Part shown: positions 15,825 to 24,455 of the stretch, one piece after another | Layout of the letters: each line of letters starts with the position of its first letter | Position numbering within the stretch: position 1 is the first letter of the stretch | Source: Acinetobacter piscicola | GTDB lineage: Bacteria > Pseudomonadota > Gammaproteobacteria > Pseudomonadales > Moraxellaceae | Length of the DNA: 64,000 bases | Reading direction: 5' to 3' | Assembly: GCF_015218165.1 (NCBI RefSeq) | Contig: NZ_CP048659.1 | Location: 3,472,001-3,536,000 of the forward strand | Notes under the pieces: generated by a model | Told to the model about the DNA's origin: nothing | Database searches by the model: none | What the model saw: the letters and a program-made list of their open reading frames with translations, nothing else | Translations under genes and position numbers: made by a program

Positions 15825-16184
15825 TCAAATAGTCCGAGTACTTTGCCTCAACTCAAAATTTTCCAACAATAAAGAATTGCACTTTTCCAGCAGTATTTCA
15901 TAATCTTCTTTCAGCTGCTCATAATCACTTTTCACCGCTTTGGTCTTAGTTTTCGCTTGCTCAATTTGCTGGGCAGGCGAAAGAAGATTTTGCCCTGCTG
16001 CCTGTGCAGCTTGCTCAATTGCCTCAATTAATGCTGCATGACGGCTCTTTTTAATCGAGCCTCGTTTACGTCCAGCCTCCATTGCAACCGTATCGTTATT
16101 AATGGCAGAGCCTTTCGGTAGAACAATCGGTTTGTTGGCTTTTAATCGCTCTAAAGCAGCGTAATAATCATTAAGTACACTCAT
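15825..16184 (-). CDS. ginD: Small fourth gene of recombinase operon (GinD/TnpC-like)
   Basis: A 119-residue protein, basic at the N-terminus (AGRKRGSIKKSRHAALIEAI) with a helical or coiled C-terminal half (DYEQLKEDYEILLEKCNSLL). It starts 3 nt after the third recombinase ends. Tn554-type and GInt-type recombinase sets carry such a small partner as the last gene. The assignment rests on size, position and composition rather than a diagnostic motif. Confidence 0.65.
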   Translation of the reverse strand: MSVLNDYYAALERLKANKPIVLPKGSAINNDTVAMEAGRKRGSIKKSRHAALIEAIEQAAQAAGQNLLSPAQQIEQAKTKTKAVKSDYEQLKEDYEILLEKCNSLLLENFELRQSTRTI

Positions 16185-16187
16185 ATT

Positions 16188-18245
16188 TTACACCTCAATA
16201 TTAATCATTTTAATTTTTTGAATCATTTTGTTTAAAGCCAAAATATCACTGTCCATTTGCTCGTATAGCAGACTGTTCTGTACTTGCATATCTCGCTGCC
16301 GTTGTAGTCGCTGAACCGCTTTTTGTATTTTTTCAGCACTTGTTGCATCAAACACAGCATGGGCACAACTCAAACAGCTCGTAATAGCCGTAAAAGAAAT
16401 TTTTTCGCAAGAATCAGGGTTGGTACATGCGCCAAACAAGCTAGGCTTATAGGCAATTTCACCCTTTTTCATACGCTTAATGGTTTCATCACGGTTTGGA
16501 AATACTGTGAGTAATTGCTCGCGGTCTTTTTGTAGCTGCAAATAGGTTCCTGCCCCACCAAGTAAACGGCCAGCACTATTAATTACACCCTCTTCAAATT
16601 GCGCATAAGAATGTACCAAGCGCTGATATTCCAGTTCTTGAATAAACTCTTTTTGACTGTCACTCACTAAAATACTTGGTGCAAATACCGCATTATTACG
16701 GTAATACAACGTCATAGACTCTGTTAGATGCTTAAATTGGACTGACAAAGCGCCAAGTCCGATCATGCCTGAACGAGCGCCATACACAGCCAGTGAACGC
16801 CTGAATTGATGGGTACAAATATTCCAATATTGACCAATTTGACAGTCTTTTTCTTCACGCCAGTTACGGAAACCATCAAAAGCTTCAAGCTCGGCGATAT
16901 CACTTTCTGTGATTTTCAACCCCTCTCCAAGCAATACAGAAATACGGCTTAAATACTGATTAAAACTAGCATTGGTTCGCGTTGGAGCACCTTCAAAATT
17001 AGAGATAAAATCCGTTTCATTTTCGATATTTCGATTGTTTTTATGCCTATGTTTTTGTGAATATCGTGTTGGAAATAATGGATATTCAGCAGGATTAGAA
17101 AAATCGTAATGCGGATTAAATATGGCGTAGATTTCACCAATACTTTGTGCTGCATGTACGCCAGTTTGAATATCTTCAAACGTGATCCAATACGTCGATT
17201 TATTTCCACCACCATGCAACTTGGAGGTATAACCCATAATGACATGCACAAGATGCTCATTACTTTGAATAGTTTGATAGCAATCATAAGACAGTTGATT
17301 AACTTCATTATCCCGCATACCTGTAAATAGATGAATCCAAAGTTTGGCCATGCCTTGAATCAACGTCATATAACGAGTGAGATTGGCATGTTTTTGAATC
17401 TGATGATTCTCAAAAAGCTGAGTTAACCCCAGCAAATCACGTGCATCGTTGAAACTTATCGCTCGTTTAGCACGTCTAAGCTCAACAGGCATCAGGGCAA
17501 AATTTACATCTTGCTGAATCCGTTGAAACCATTTCAGCAAAGCAGGCGCATTTTGATTAAACTCGTTTAATAAATCTGCTAAAGCATTAATTAAGGCAAT
17601 ATAAATACGTGAAGGAATAAGTTTTGTTTGCGGGCCGACTTTACCTGATCGCAAGCGTATTTGTGCAGCAAGTCTTGCTAAATTCTCAATCGGTTTATAT
17701 GTACTAAACGCAGGAATGAGCAATGGGTACTGCTGCTGTAATGCAAAACAATCAGTTAAAAATGCTTTGATGTGATTAGCTCTTTGATAACTGATACCAG
17801 CATAAGCCTCATGCACTTTCGCAATATAACCTGCATCACTAAATAATTGTGTCAATGTGCAACCATTGCGGTAAGCAATTGCAGCAAACTGTCGCAAGAC
17901 AAGATGGCGTTGCTCAACACTTTTAATAATCGACTTACCTGATTTTATATAAAGCAACGCAAAAATGATTTTTTTCATTTCAGCACGTATTTGACAGAAG
18001 AGAAAATCATTCTCACGAGCATGTTTCAACCAGCTTTTAAAATTTAATTTACAGTGACACTTCGGCAGATAGGGTGAAAAGTCCCAAACATCATCGCCAA
18101 ATTGAGATAATGTTGTGCCATTTGACATACGGGATAAAATAAAGCTTGTGGGAACAGTCAGCTGATTATTCTCCAAACGATATTCATCTGGTAAAAACTG
18201 CTCAGCAACGCCACTGGCATACAAATACGAATTAAATGAACTCAT
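16188..18245 (-). CDS. ginC: Third tyrosine recombinase of the trio (GinC-like)
   Basis: A 685-residue site-specific recombinase. C-terminal catalytic features are FTGMRDNEVNQL (Arg I), THQFRRSLAVYG (H-x-x-R), FKHLTESMTLYY (Lys/His and tyrosine), followed by a CxxC zinc-like cluster (CTNPDSC, CLSCAH). An upstream GTG is possible, but the ATG at 18245 overlaps the previous stop as ATGA, giving translational coupling. It acts with its two upstream partners in moving the island. Confidence 0.85.
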   Translation of the reverse strand: MSSFNSYLYASGVAEQFLPDEYRLENNQLTVPTSFILSRMSNGTTLSQFGDDVWDFSPYLPKCHCKLNFKSWLKHARENDFLFCQIRAEMKKIIFALLYIKSGKSIIKSVEQRHLVLRQFAAIAYRNGCTLTQLFSDAGYIAKVHEAYAGISYQRANHIKAFLTDCFALQQQYPLLIPAFSTYKPIENLARLAAQIRLRSGKVGPQTKLIPSRIYIALINALADLLNEFNQNAPALLKWFQRIQQDVNFALMPVELRRAKRAISFNDARDLLGLTQLFENHQIQKHANLTRYMTLIQGMAKLWIHLFTGMRDNEVNQLSYDCYQTIQSNEHLVHVIMGYTSKLHGGGNKSTYWITFEDIQTGVHAAQSIGEIYAIFNPHYDFSNPAEYPLFPTRYSQKHRHKNNRNIENETDFISNFEGAPTRTNASFNQYLSRISVLLGEGLKITESDIAELEAFDGFRNWREEKDCQIGQYWNICTHQFRRSLAVYGARSGMIGLGALSVQFKHLTESMTLYYRNNAVFAPSILVSDSQKEFIQELEYQRLVHSYAQFEEGVINSAGRLLGGAGTYLQLQKDREQLLTVFPNRDETIKRMKKGEIAYKPSLFGACTNPDSCEKISFTAITSCLSCAHAVFDATSAEKIQKAVQRLQRQRDMQVQNSLLYEQMDSDILALNKMIQKIKMINIEV

Positions 18246-20179
18246 GATATCCACCCCAAATCAATTAGCAATTCAAAATGATTCAGCCAATACGCATCTA
18301 AATCACCGCTTTCTACTTCTTCTTGAATTGAAAAAATACGATTACGTAAATTTTCATAAGTATTTGATAAATCGTTGAGTACTTCGTCAATTCGGTGTAG
18401 TACAACCCCAAACTGCTGTTCCCACTTGATTAAGTCCGTAGCTTTTTGTTTAACGTAGCCGAGCAGGCTTTTCAGTGATAAAAGCTTACGCACATCTTCG
18501 TCATCAGCGTGGACTGCATAGTGTTGGCAGAATAAGCAATGCTCAAATTGTTGGCAGTTAGGCGATGGAGCTTGTGCAGCAAAACCCGTTGCTTTTTCAG
18601 GCTGTAGATTTGTTGTCATACAAGCCCCGACTGGCAAGGTCTGAACATCAACAGGCTCATCTAGCGTTTGCACAGGAATACGTTCAACGGTTCGAGTTTG
18701 TGACACTGCAACTTCTCGCAGTTCATAAAAGAATTGTGAAATCTGTTGGCTTGCATCTTTAAATGAAGTTCGACTGTAATTTTTCTTCGCAGTATCGAGT
18801 GAGTGTCCCATTTTTTCGACTTCAAGCAATAAATCACCATCGCTCAATTCAACATATTGACTGCTAACATGCTTGCGCCACTCTTGTGGGGTGATCCAAG
18901 CCATTTTCGGGAAAATACGCTGCAAAAATCTTTTAAGTAATTGAAGTTTATTATTTCCAATTGCGCTTAATTTTCGCACTTCATTACGTAGCAGAAATAC
19001 AAAATCACATGACTCATCTTGAATATACCAAGCGCGAAGTTCTAAAATTTTTCTAAAAATCGGCTCAAATTTAACTCCAAACTCTGGCCGTACTGTCTTG
19101 CCTCTTGCACGGCTTTTCGTTCCTGAAAAGCGTCGGCCTTGTGTACTCGGTAGGATTTCCATCGTATCAAGGTGTAACTGTTGAGCAGTGTCTAGATTTG
19201 CTCCAGTTTGTGCAATAAATAACAGCATGCCGATGGTCAGGCCGTAGGATGCAAGTCTTTCACGCTCTAAATGCCGCTTATTTTTGTTGCGTTCTTCAAG
19301 TTTACGGATCGCTTGATTGCGGTTTTCACGTATACGCTTTCGATGCTCACTATCTTCTTCTAACTCAAAATCAGCTAGCATTTTTGACAAAGATGGAATA
19401 GCCGTATATTTAGCTAGATACCTCTGCATATCGAACTGAATATGCTGTTTTTCAACTTGATGATGAAATCCAGAATAGAAATTAAAAACTTCGTCATCTA
19501 CAGATTGAAAATGCGCAGGAAAGTCATTTTCTTGTACAACAATATGATGAATTTCAAGAAAGACATTTAACAAAGTTGCATAAGTTTTTTGATGATCTTG
19601 TTCTGCAATCGGTAAAATAGGCACATCATAACGCTGAGACTGTACTTGCATCGCTTGACTAGAAATATCAATTTCATGACAATCAAATACATATGCAATC
19701 AGTTTGGCAACATAACGCTGATACTGCTTTGCGGTATGCGCAGCCAAGTTATCTTCATCAGTGTCCGCAAGCAAAGTCCGATCAACCAGAGATTTACTAT
19801 AGCGACGATAGGCATCGATCATGCTGTCCTTATCGGATAAATCAAAAATTTTCTTTTGTTGATCAATCCAATCCAAAAACATCTTGATGATGGAATAGAA
19901 CAACCCTTTTGATAGGTTCGATCCATCCATTTGCAGTAGATAATCTGTAAAACATTTTAAAAAATAGCGTCTTTTTTCATCAAAAGAAGCGACAAGCTCA
20001 TTGTCTGATACATCGAAAGAACATGCTCTTTTAGCAAAAAAGAATGTACCAATATCTAAAGTTCTAAAAGAAAATGAGGCCGTTTTATCTTTGATTACAA
20101 GTATTAGGCGCTCATGCTCAGTAAGCTGTTTATTGATATCGGTGATATGAACAAACAATGGAGTGCGTGTGAAATTCAT
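18242..20179 (-). CDS. ginB: Second tyrosine recombinase of the trio (GinB-like), degenerate catalytic boxes
   Basis: A 645-residue protein starting MNFTRTPLFVHI, with its ATG overlapping the stop of the first recombinase (ATGA). The C-terminal third aligns with tyrosine recombinases: AQTGANLDTAQQL (expected Arg I is Asn), TPQEWRKHVSS (expected first His is Gln) and GHSLDTAKKNYSR with the tyrosine. A later CLFCQHYAVH is a possible metal site. It may be structural or regulatory in the trio. Loss of catalysis is inferred by eye. Confidence 0.8.
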   Translation of the reverse strand: MNFTRTPLFVHITDINKQLTEHERLILVIKDKTASFSFRTLDIGTFFFAKRACSFDVSDNELVASFDEKRRYFLKCFTDYLLQMDGSNLSKGLFYSIIKMFLDWIDQQKKIFDLSDKDSMIDAYRRYSKSLVDRTLLADTDEDNLAAHTAKQYQRYVAKLIAYVFDCHEIDISSQAMQVQSQRYDVPILPIAEQDHQKTYATLLNVFLEIHHIVVQENDFPAHFQSVDDEVFNFYSGFHHQVEKQHIQFDMQRYLAKYTAIPSLSKMLADFELEEDSEHRKRIRENRNQAIRKLEERNKNKRHLERERLASYGLTIGMLLFIAQTGANLDTAQQLHLDTMEILPSTQGRRFSGTKSRARGKTVRPEFGVKFEPIFRKILELRAWYIQDESCDFVFLLRNEVRKLSAIGNNKLQLLKRFLQRIFPKMAWITPQEWRKHVSSQYVELSDGDLLLEVEKMGHSLDTAKKNYSRTSFKDASQQISQFFYELREVAVSQTRTVERIPVQTLDEPVDVQTLPVGACMTTNLQPEKATGFAAQAPSPNCQQFEHCLFCQHYAVHADDEDVRKLLSLKSLLGYVKQKATDLIKWEQQFGVVLHRIDEVLNDLSNTYENLRNRIFSIQEEVESGDLDAYWLNHFELLIDLGWIS

Positions 20180-21603
20180 GACAAATCTCCTGCTGAATTA
20201 ACAGAAGACATCACATACTTCATCAAACTTGATTCATACTCATGCTGAATTTTACTGCGCCATTCCAGTCGTGATTTATAATTCAAGTACTGTAAAGTGG
20301 TACTGATATTGCGATGACCCATGCGAGCTTGCACATATTCGACAGCTGTCATCGCCGAGTGACCTTCTGGCAGGTGTTGTAACTGACTTTCAAGCAGGTT
20401 CATACCAAAACTGGCGCGTAAATCATGAAACTTAAAACTTTTAAATTGTGGATCAATCAAGCGAATTTCGGGTAATAACACACCTTTTAAATAACTACGT
20501 ACCGCTTCGCCTTCATAGAGTTTAAGCCTAGCCCCAAATGAGTTAGAGCTTTTGATCTTCTCGGTCAATTCTTGCTGTTCAGCTTTGCTTGTATAGAAAG
20601 GTGTACCAAGCTTAGTGAGAAACACATAGTTTTCATCCGAGTTAGCATAGTTTGACTTCTGTCTACGCTGACGTGCTTGCTCACTATTGATATAAATTTT
20701 AAGATCTTGCACTAACCAATGCGGAATTAGCAGCGTCATCGGCTTTTGAAATTTGCTATCAATGCTTGTCCCAGCCCCAACAGGCAGACGGATAAAGCCA
20801 TGATTATCAGGCTCACGACCAATTAAGTTTTTGATTCGTAGAGTACAAATCGTTTGTAAACGGGCACCTGTAAACAATGCAAGATAAAACATCAACTGAT
20901 ATTCACGTGATGATTTTTTCAATGCTTTTAAGATAATAGCTTGCTCTTCAACGCTGAGTGGACTTAATTCACCACCATCCTTAATCGCCTCAGGGTTATG
21001 AGCTTTAGCAGGAACATGAATCGCAAGGTCATGCGACTTAATTGCCATTTTTCGACGTGCGCCAAACTCATTGTCTACCGCAATATATTTGTACACATCT
21101 TGAAATGGCAGTCCATAGCGTTGATGGTCAACCAAGTCTTTTGTGACAAGAAATCGATAAAAATTCACCACTGCATTAATTCGACCACGTGCAGAACTGG
21201 CTGAAATTAGGCCTGCATTGGCTTGTTCAATAAGACGCGTACGATATTTAAAAATTGCGTTTTGTTGTTTCAATTTATGAAACTTTAAACAGTCAAGCTG
21301 TTCATCTTCAAGAAACCGCTGAAAATCAACAAGCTGATTGGCAATAGATGCAAATGTTTTAAAATCATACTGTATTGCTTGCTCAAGTTTTTTCAGCAAA
21401 TACAGATTAAAAACGTCAGAAGGGCTACCATCTCCATGGATAATCACAGGGAATTCGAGATACGCATCACCATGTTTTTCGAACACTGCATCATTTAAAC
21501 GATCAGTTGCCTTTCTCAACGTCGATAACTGAAATTTTTTAATGGTCACAACTTTGGCTTTTGATTGGTAGCGTGACTGACCATTTTTAAGTTTAGTGCT
21601 CAT
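20176..21603 (-). CDS. ginA: First tyrosine recombinase of the trio (GinA-like)
   Basis: A 475-residue integrase with canonical residues: LFTGARLQTICTLR (Arg I), FHDLRASFG (H-x-x-R) and MGHRNISTTLQYLNY (His and nucleophilic Tyr). The N-terminal SAM-like core-binding region spans about 60-170. Upstream in-frame codons exist, but the ATG at 21603 has a perfect AGGAGG 7 nt upstream, which decides the start. It begins the overlapping four-gene recombination operon. Its first 165 bp of leader contain the terminator of the Arc-like gene. Confidence 0.9.
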   Translation of the reverse strand: MSTKLKNGQSRYQSKAKVVTIKKFQLSTLRKATDRLNDAVFEKHGDAYLEFPVIIHGDGSPSDVFNLYLLKKLEQAIQYDFKTFASIANQLVDFQRFLEDEQLDCLKFHKLKQQNAIFKYRTRLIEQANAGLISASSARGRINAVVNFYRFLVTKDLVDHQRYGLPFQDVYKYIAVDNEFGARRKMAIKSHDLAIHVPAKAHNPEAIKDGGELSPLSVEEQAIILKALKKSSREYQLMFYLALFTGARLQTICTLRIKNLIGREPDNHGFIRLPVGAGTSIDSKFQKPMTLLIPHWLVQDLKIYINSEQARQRRQKSNYANSDENYVFLTKLGTPFYTSKAEQQELTEKIKSSNSFGARLKLYEGEAVRSYLKGVLLPEIRLIDPQFKSFKFHDLRASFGMNLLESQLQHLPEGHSAMTAVEYVQARMGHRNISTTLQYLNYKSRLEWRSKIQHEYESSLMKYVMSSVNSAGDLS

Positions 21604-21714
21604 TTTGAGCCTCCTGTTTATTAAAAAACAGGCAAAAAGTGATCTTAAGATAGGATTGACAAAAATGCCCCTATCCATCAAAATCGAAGTGTCTGGACGC
21701 CAATCAAGACATTC

Positions 21715-21744
21715 ATAAAAGCTCATGTTCCCACATGGGCTTTT
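21715..21744 (-). terminator. Terminator of Arc-like gene
   Basis: Stem ATAAAAGC-CATG / CATG-GCTTTTAT with an unpaired base on each side, 25 nt after the stop codon. Confidence 0.65.
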
Positions 21745-21768
21745 ATACTTTTTGCCGAATGAAAATAA

Positions 21769-21924
21769 TTACTTTTTTGTCAATTCTCTCTGTTCCTCTT
21801 TTCTTAATCGTTCCAATTCCGTAATAAAAAAAGCATTCATTGACTGATGTCTTTGCTTTGCCATTTGTTTGACCCAAAAAACTAAATCTATGGGTAAACG
21901 AAGATTCGTCTGTTTCATGTGCAT
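21769..21924 (-). CDS. Arc/MetJ-type ribbon-helix-helix repressor, small
   Basis: A 51-residue protein. KQTNLRLPIDLVFWVKQMAK then SMNAFFITELERLR is a textbook ribbon-helix-helix DNA-binding fold. The gene is divergent from the 332-residue regulator at 22031. Its start lies 11 bp from a 31-bp perfect palindrome, so it probably represses itself and its neighbour. The start could be the ATG at 21918. Confidence 0.75.
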   Translation of the reverse strand: MHMKQTNLRLPIDLVFWVKQMAKQRHQSMNAFFITELERLRKEEQRELTKK

Positions 21925-21935
21925 CACACCAATTG

Positions 21936-21966
21936 TTAGCATATTGCTAACATAGCAATATGCTAA
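21936..21966. promoter_or_regulatory. 31-bp perfect palindromic operator
   Basis: TTAGCATATTGCTA, then ACA, then the exact inverse arm. It contains four TAGCA/TGCTA half-sites and lies in the divergent regulator promoter. Confidence 0.8.
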
Positions 21967-21989
21967 CACTTATGTCAACTCTTTTTTTA

Positions 21990-22002
21990 TAGCATAATGC
22001 TA
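21990..22002. promoter_or_regulatory. Second TAGCA palindrome
   Basis: TAGCATAATGCTA, a 13-bp perfect palindrome with the same half-sites, 28 bp before the 22031 gene. Confidence 0.7.
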
Positions 22003-22030
22003 GTGCTATTTTTTACCGACTTAAAAATGT

Positions 22031-23029
22031 ATGAGTAAGAAAGATATCCAATTTAATCTTCGTATTCCTGAAGAGCTAAAAGCCAAAATTGATGCTGCAG
22101 CGAAAGCGAATCAACGCTCTATCAATGCAGAAGCGACCTCTCGACTTTACGATTCATTCGTCATGAATGACAATATTCAAGTTGAAGCAGCAAAAATCGT
22201 TGAAAACTTTCTTCGAGCTCGATCTCCGACAGAGCGAAAAAAAGTGGTAGCTGAACGTTTAAATTTTGTATTAAGTGAATTGAAAAAAATTTATCATTTC
22301 AATGAATTTACAATTGCTGAATTAGCTTTTGAGATCAATGAAGATACGGCTGATGAGGCTGAAGCATGGTTTAGAGCAGAATTAGAACCCACCTTCGGAC
22401 AATTGGAAAAAATAGCGCAACATACTTCAGTGAATCCAAACTGGTTACTCTTTGGTAAACAGACTCCATATGATATTCAGCACATACGTTTAAATGAATA
22501 TTTAGATCAAGATATAAAGCTGCTTTTAGTTTCAGACCCTAGTAATGAATATTTATCTGCATCAAAAGTGAAAGAAATAAAATTTATTCGCGAATTATCA
22601 GAAACAGGGCAGTTAATTATTCTTAAAATTTATGAAAATTACGCAGTTGAGACTTTTTATCCCCCATATCATATCAGTGACGTAAATGGTGTTGGTGGAT
22701 ATAACTCATTGTTATATTTTTGTTTATTGACCAAAGTACTGTTGCGATATTATAAATCTAAGGTGAATGTATATAGTCATCTGCTTTCAGAAGAGCAGTT
22801 TAAACTTATTTTGACTGGAACAGTTCATCCCTTAACAATTGCAGAAAAATTACATCATATTCCTTGGATTGATGATTTAGCGGATAGACTCCCAAATAAA
22901 AATTTAGATTATTGGGATGGTTTTGATACGTTAAGAGCAAGAATACTACGAGACTTTGCAGCGAAAGAATACATTCAGGAAATTTGGAATGATCCTGAGT
23001 TGTATTTAAAGCATCCTATTGAGTTTTAA
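22031..23029 (+). CDS. Regulator with Arc-like N-terminus and unknown C-terminal domain
   Basis: A 332-residue protein. Residues 5-45 form a ribbon-helix-helix (IQFNLRIPEELKAKIDAAA ... RSINAEATSRLYDSF). Residues ~85-145 contain FTIAELAFEINEDTADEAE and LEKIAQHTSVNPNWLLFG, resembling a Cro/CI-like helix-turn-helix. The remaining ~185 residues are not recognisable. The two DNA-binding-like parts plus a possible sensor domain suggest a control protein for the island. No ribosome site is visible before the ATG, so translation may be leaderless or weak. Confidence 0.65.
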   Translation: MSKKDIQFNLRIPEELKAKIDAAAKANQRSINAEATSRLYDSFVMNDNIQVEAAKIVENFLRARSPTERKKVVAERLNFVLSELKKIYHFNEFTIAELAFEINEDTADEAEAWFRAELEPTFGQLEKIAQHTSVNPNWLLFGKQTPYDIQHIRLNEYLDQDIKLLLVSDPSNEYLSASKVKEIKFIRELSETGQLIILKIYENYAVETFYPPYHISDVNGVGGYNSLLYFCLLTKVLLRYYKSKVNVYSHLLSEEQFKLILTGTVHPLTIAEKLHHIPWIDDLADRLPNKNLDYWDGFDTLRARILRDFAAKEYIQEIWNDPELYLKHPIEF

Positions 23030-23030
23030 A

Positions 23031-23066
23031 AAAGGGATGACATTTTACTAAGTGCCATCCCTTTTT
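23031..23066. terminator. Bidirectional terminator between convergent regulators
   Basis: AAAAAAGGGATG / CATCCCTTTTT arms, overlapping the 3' end of the Cro/CI-like gene. Confidence 0.75.
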
Positions 23067-23275
23067 CTAGACTCATTGGTATATTCAAATAAATCTTGCA
23101 TATTACAATTAAAATATTTACATAAGGTATCAGCGACTGAAAGTTCAATTCGTACTGCACGATCATAGTAAAGACTTGTTAGCGTATTACGATTGATACC
23201 AGTCGCTTGAGCCACCTCACTTAGCTTTAAAATTTTTCGCTCACCCATCAAATTTGACAACCTACATCTAATCAT
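23048..23275 (-). CDS. Small Cro/CI-type helix-turn-helix regulator
   Basis: A 75-residue protein. LSEVAQATGINRNTLTSLYYD is a clear helix-turn-helix of the short XRE (YozG-like) type. It is divergent from the small gene at 23436. The gap contains two AACCT-N5-AGGTT operators, so autorepression and control of the neighbour are likely. Confidence 0.82.
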   Translation of the reverse strand: MIRCRLSNLMGERKILKLSEVAQATGINRNTLTSLYYDRAVRIELSVADTLCKYFNCNMQDLFEYTNESRKRDGT

Positions 23276-23297
23276 AACAACCTTTAAATTAAAAAAA

Positions 23298-23316
23298 TTA
23301 ACCTACAGAAGGTTAA
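23298..23316. promoter_or_regulatory. Operator AACCT-N5-AGGTT, copy 1
   Basis: TTAACCTACAGAAGGTTAA. The same core with one base changed recurs at 23352. Confidence 0.72.
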
Positions 23317-23351
23317 TTTAACTTGATGAATAACTTTTACTATGCTAATTT

Positions 23352-23366
23352 AACCTACAGCAGGTT
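23352..23366. promoter_or_regulatory. Operator AACCT-N5-AGGTT, copy 2
   Basis: AACCTACAGCAGGTT. The two copies flank a possible promoter (TTAACT-N17-TATGCT). Confidence 0.7.
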
Positions 23367-23435
23367 ATATTGTCTTATTAAAAACAAATTAGCCGTTCTA
23401 AATTTCATTATATAGTTTTTTAAGGAAGTTCAGCT

Positions 23436-23702
23436 ATGAATAACTACTTTTCTCCAAAATTCTCTGTTTCTGAGGAAGTTCGTTCAACTGCTGTTGCACT
23501 AATCAAAGAGTTTAATATTGACCGTACATTTGATTTAGCTTTGTTTCTGAATGTTAATCCCAACTTAAATGACCAAGATGCGACTTTAGCGTGGGTGAAC
23601 TATTTTGAAAAAAATCAACATGATATCAGTGATTTCAATCTTGTTAGACGCCACTTTATGAAAAATTTTCCTAAAATTATGTTTACAAACTTTAGTGAAT
23701 AA
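23436..23702 (+). CDS. Small unknown protein controlled with XRE regulator
   Basis: An 88-residue soluble protein (MNNYFSPKFSVSEEVRS...), preceded by AAGGAAG. I recognise no family. It is divergent from the Cro/CI-like gene and shares its operators. Such small partners are often lytic/lysogenic-type or transfer control proteins, but that is speculation. Confidence 0.55.
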   Translation: MNNYFSPKFSVSEEVRSTAVALIKEFNIDRTFDLALFLNVNPNLNDQDATLAWVNYFEKNQHDISDFNLVRRHFMKNFPKIMFTNFSE

Positions 23703-23804
23703 AATAAACAAAGGGAGATATCAAATATCTCTCTTAATTTTTAACGGACCTTCTTATTGTAATCTCGATTAAAAGTGAAACTTAATTTAATTGGTTGTAA
23801 AAAT

Positions 23805-24424
23805 ATGGATTCATCGATAAAAGCAAGTCATATTGAGCCATCGGTCATTGCTTTTGACGTGTTTGGTACACTTGTAAAAATAGGGGAAAGACGTTCCCCA
23901 TATAGAAAATTAATGAAATGGCTAAAAGAACATGGACGACAACCAAAACCTGATGATGCCAAATTTATTATGTCCCACAATTTAAATTTGGCAGAGCTTG
24001 CAAAGCGATTAGCAGTAAATATTCCAGACCAATTTTGCAAGAACTTGAGCATGATTTAGATAAAGAGTTACGCTCTATTACACTGTATGAAGATACCTTA
24101 TCAACTTTGGAAGAATTAAAGAAATTAGGGATTGAATTGGCATTATGCTCAAATTTAGCTATGCCATATGGAAAAATTGTTTCTCCATTATTACCGCCCC
24201 TTGATGCTTATGCTCGGAGTTATGAAGTTGCTGCAATTAAACCTGAGTCGAAAATCTATCAGTCACTCATTAACCAACTAGGTTGCCAAGCTTCAGAAGT
24301 CCTATTTATTGGGGATACAGCACTTGCAGATTTTACAGGGCCGACAGCATTTGGTATGTCTGCTAGATTGATCAATCGTCAAAATGGTCAAACATTGGCA
24401 GAAGTTTTAAGCGACATACTTTAA
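23805..24424 (+). pseudogene. HAD-superfamily hydrolase, broken by a 1-nt frameshift
   Basis: All four HAD motifs are present but in two frames: IAFDVFGTLVKIG (motif I), ALCSNLA (II), AAIKPESKIY (III) and LFIGDTALADFTGP (IV). The first frame ends at 24059. The continuation (LQELEHDLDKELRS) begins about 24035, one base out. Adding one T to the TTTT run near 24031-24034 would restore a ~207-residue protein. It could be a real mutation or a homopolymer sequencing error. Confidence 0.8.
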
Positions 24425-24455
24425 CAACTCGTGGACGCCACCTAATAGTGAATAC

